Source of the DNA: Plantago elongata
Lineage: Eukaryota > Streptophyta > Magnoliopsida > Lamiales > Plantaginaceae
Length of the DNA: 64,000 bases
Reading direction: 5' to 3'
Assembly (NCBI GenBank): GCA_036897095.1
Contig: JAYMSP010000082.1
Coordinates: 26,396-90,395, forward strand
The notes under the pieces were generated by a model. That model did no database searches and was not told the origin of the DNA. It saw only the letters and a list, made by a program, of their open reading frames with translations. This document shows positions 61,248 through 64,000 of this stretch, in pieces. Every line of letters begins with the position of its first letter. Within the stretch, counting starts at the first letter, position 1. The translations under genes and the position numbers were made by a program.

Positions 61248-63876
61248 GATTGAGCTGCTGTGAAATAGGTTCATGAGGATCCCTGGAAGTAAAATACAAT
61301 ATAGAGTGACATGCATAAAAGATTAATTGATTTCAGGTGATTCAGTTTGTTAGTTGCTGAAATTTGTATGATTTCTGCTTGGAGTTTCTAGTTACAAAGT
61401 CAAATTGGACTGCTTTTGGAAATGTTATCATAGATTTTATGGTCCCAATCCGATGCCTGCATTCCTTTGTTAAAATGCTGTTATTTTCTCAATTATTCTC
61501 TCGCTGTCTCGCACACAACGGTCAGGTTTGATAAATTTGTAGTTTGTACTTCACTATTCGTTATTAAATGTGAGATTTGTGAACTAAAACTGCTTCCTTA
61601 GGTTGATAGTTCACGGAATTTTGCATAGTTTGAAAACTACTACATTTCTGAATAGGTATGCAAGGCCCGTTGGCAATGCAAGCCAGGTTCCTTTCATGTG
61701 AACTCTCCCTTGATTTGCCCTTTGCTCGCTCTAGAGAATTCTCGTTCTTTTTATTTTTAATTTACACTGGTGTGTTGGCTCAAAGAGAGATCAAAGTATT
61801 TATGTGCCTATTTTGGAATCTAAAGAGGCTTTGTTTGTGGTCTTGGGAAATCTCTTGCACATAGGAAATTACTGTTGTAGGTCATGACACTAATGCTCCT
61901 GATACCGGGTGCTTGTAGTAGTGTTAGTTAGGTTGTTCTACTTTCATGGTTTCTTTTGCTAGTAATACCAATCCTGTTTTACAGGAGAGTTTGACAATGA
62001 CCTTTACAATTTAGTTTGACTGAGAGCAAATACTCTGATGCTTATGTTATGAGTCAATGTGACATTTTCTATTAGAACTGAGAAGCAGGATATAGCTAAG
62101 CTCACATTTGATTAGGTAAATGTCTAAGTACTAGTATTCGCTGTGCACATTTCAAGCCACGAGAGGACATCACAAGCAACATTTCACATGTTCGAATGTG
62201 ACAGTACATCTTATTGTACTCAATTTGGAATTCCCCTCTGCTCATTTGTGAAGTAAGCATACTTATAAGTTACAAGTTCCTACTTACGCCCTCCGTCCCA
62301 TTAAAAGTGAAATATTTTTTCATTTTTAACGTCCACCAAAATAAAATAATTTTCTATTTATGAAAATAACCTCCACAATTTATGTTTTGTACCTATATAC
62401 ATTCTTTTATCTCAAACTCATTCTTAATTGAAATACATATAATATATTATATTTTAAAAATGTGTAAAATTAAATTGTTTCATAATTAATGAGACGAAGG
62501 GAGTATAAGTTATACAATATGAAAATATTGATAGATACATAAACTCCAATTCGAGAAAAATGAAATTTCTAAATATCAATAAATTAATGATTAATTACAG
62601 TGTTCGAACAAATTCCATACCCTCAACCAATAAAATCAACTAAAAGGGAGTATATAAATTAGAATTTGAGATTGATTCTCTGATTTTCTTTAAGATGATC
62701 ACCCTCTAAAAGAGAATTTGTGGAGGCCATGAAAAATTGAGAAATATACTACGCTTTGTTAGACCGTAAACATACACTACGTCGACCTCTAATGCGTCAT
62801 GCATGAGCCATGCGAGTTGGAGTTCAACTATTCAAGTGGATAGCCATGAATCGGAATTTAAGTAGAAATGGGACCTGCAGTTCCTTAATTCAACACCAAC
62901 CTATCATTCTGACTTTTTTGGCTTCTAAGATCATTTCATTTTTATTTCCTCTTAAAGGGATCACTATGAACCTCAATTAAAAAGGCTCCACCAAAACCAG
63001 GGACCAAAAATGAGGAAAATAAGTCAACATTGTTAGAATTTTCACTATTTTGTGATTCAACACTTATTATTTAATTTTATTATCTAGTAATTTATTTTTA
63101 TTAAGTTTCACGTTAAATTATTCTTATTAATTAAGACTCAACCCCGATGGATGTTCTTGTAAAATTATTAAATAATCAATCGTGTTTATTCATAGAATGA
63201 TCGATGTAGGTATATATACAAACTATAAGAAGCTATATCTAATCTAATTAGAAATTAGAAGAATAAAACTAGTTTAACTAGGACTCTTTATATATAACTA
63301 TGTCTAATCTAACTAGGATTACATAGTCTACCAGTTCTAACTCAAATATGAATTCTGTCATGGCTTTTAAATGAAATGTATGTTACAACCGTCGATACAG
63401 CTTTATATAGAAAGTTAATAAAATTTATAAAATTCATATTACACATCTACTTTTGTGGTGTTTGTTTCACATGTATTATCAATTCGTTGTGGTGAAATTA
63501 TTGTAGCAACATATTCACCAGATTAAGCATAAACATAATTTGGAACGTATTTGGAGACATGTTCCGAATCCTGATTCAGAATTTTTTTTTTAAATAAACA
63601 TTACGAGGAAAAAGACAAATTATGGATCCATTGGGTGGGAGCTTAAACACCACGTCGAAAAAGTGGGAAATGAGTGTACGTAGTCAGTCACTCCCCAAAC
63701 TCTCACCCTTGTATTCCTCCATTCAACACGCGCATATAATACTACTAAAGCAATACTATTCCCCAGTCAACAACTCCTCATCATCCATATTTATATATAT
63801 AATCATTCATCTAAAACCAGATCACAAATTACAAATCACAAACAAATATTCTTCAGATCACAATTTAGCAGACAAT
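61248..63876. other. Intergenic region to the right-edge gene
   Basis: 3' UTR of SAR1 copy 2, a Stowaway-like MITE (62287-62503) and AT-rich DNA. A TATATATAT at 63792-63800, about 80 bases before the last ATG, is the likely TATA box of the right-edge gene. The ORF at 61658-61864 has no support. Confidence 0.6.
62287..62503. mobile_element. Stowaway-like MITE (217 bp)
   Basis: Left end CGCCCTCCGTCCCATTAA and right end (reverse complement) CTCCCTTCGTCTCATTAA, close to the CTCCCTCCGT ends of Stowaway elements, flanked by TA on both sides. AT-rich interior, noncoding. Confidence 0.85.
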
Positions 63877-64000
63877 ATGGGAAACTCGTGTGTCGCACCA
63901 AAACCTAACTCATCCTCATCCTCAGCTGAAATCATCGATCTTCAACGGAAAACCATCCGCCTCGTAGACCTTCCGATCACCGCCGCCGAGCTAATGCTCG
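63877..64000 (+). CDS. MGN-type DUF4228 (PADRE)-like protein, 5' part
   Basis: The first 41 codons are seen; the rest is beyond the right edge. It begins MGNSCVAPKP, with Gly2 suited to N-myristoylation and Cys5 to palmitoylation. The stretch IIDLQRKTIRLVDLPITAAE resembles the start of the plant DUF4228 (PADRE) domain, found in small stress- and pathogen-responsive proteins. Assignment is from this short stretch only. Confidence 0.6.
   Translation, partial: MGNSCVAPKPNSSSSSAEIIDLQRKTIRLVDLPITAAELML

Overview
This is a 64 kb piece of nuclear genomic DNA from a flowering plant, almost certainly a core eudicot. The evidence is AT-rich intergenic DNA, GT-AG introns, a chloroplast-targeted CP12, a group-S1 bZIP gene with the sucrose-control upstream ORF, a plant PPR gene, SAR1 GTPases and many plant-type MITEs. 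I cannot name the genus. No rRNA, tRNA, CRISPR array, organellar insert or viral sequence was recognised. Exon boundaries are my own splice calls, checked for reading-frame continuity.

Layout, left to right. 106-532 (-): first exon of an SMP-30/NHL-like membrane-anchored protein that runs off the left edge. 2573-10366 (-): chloroplast glutamyl endopeptidase (14 exons, about 953 aa). 13463-18140 (+): SEN1/UPF1-type superfamily 1 helicase (about 1,104 aa) with a tandemly repeated leader intron and a duplicated terminal exon. 20731-23256 (-): O-fucosyltransferase-type Golgi protein. 27180-27554 (+): CP12. 29139-29558 (-): group-S1 bZIP factor whose leader carries two overlapping upstream ORFs. 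36744-38717 (-): broken CKI1-like histidine kinase remnant. 40904-42700 (-): mitochondrial-type PPR protein, with an overlapping 79-codon membrane-protein-like ORF at its 5' end. 43897-47279 (-): RING-CH (MARCH-like) E3 ligase with one GC-AG intron. 53660-54460 (+): universal stress protein. 55483-57968 and 59304-61247 (+): tandem SAR1 genes. 63877 to the right edge (+): start of an MGN-type DUF4228/PADRE-like protein.

Intergenic DNA is rich in small transposable elements. I see two copies of a 0.7 kb Mutator-like element in opposite orientation, two PIF/Harbinger-like MITEs, three copies of a roughly 105 bp palindromic MITE and one clear Stowaway-like MITE. A 2.8 kb pseudo-palindromic block at 31.3-34.2 kb is built from short repeat arrays around a promoter-like segment.

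The genes do not form one pathway; this is an ordinary plant gene neighbourhood. Chloroplast functions (the endopeptidase and CP12), ER and Golgi functions (SAR1, O-fucosyltransferase, RING-CH ligase) and RNA functions (helicase, PPR) sit side by side by chance. The items most worth a second look are the overlapping ORF at the PPR locus, the duplicated helicase terminal exon, the bZIP upstream ORFs, the decayed histidine kinase and the 31-34 kb palindromic repeat block.
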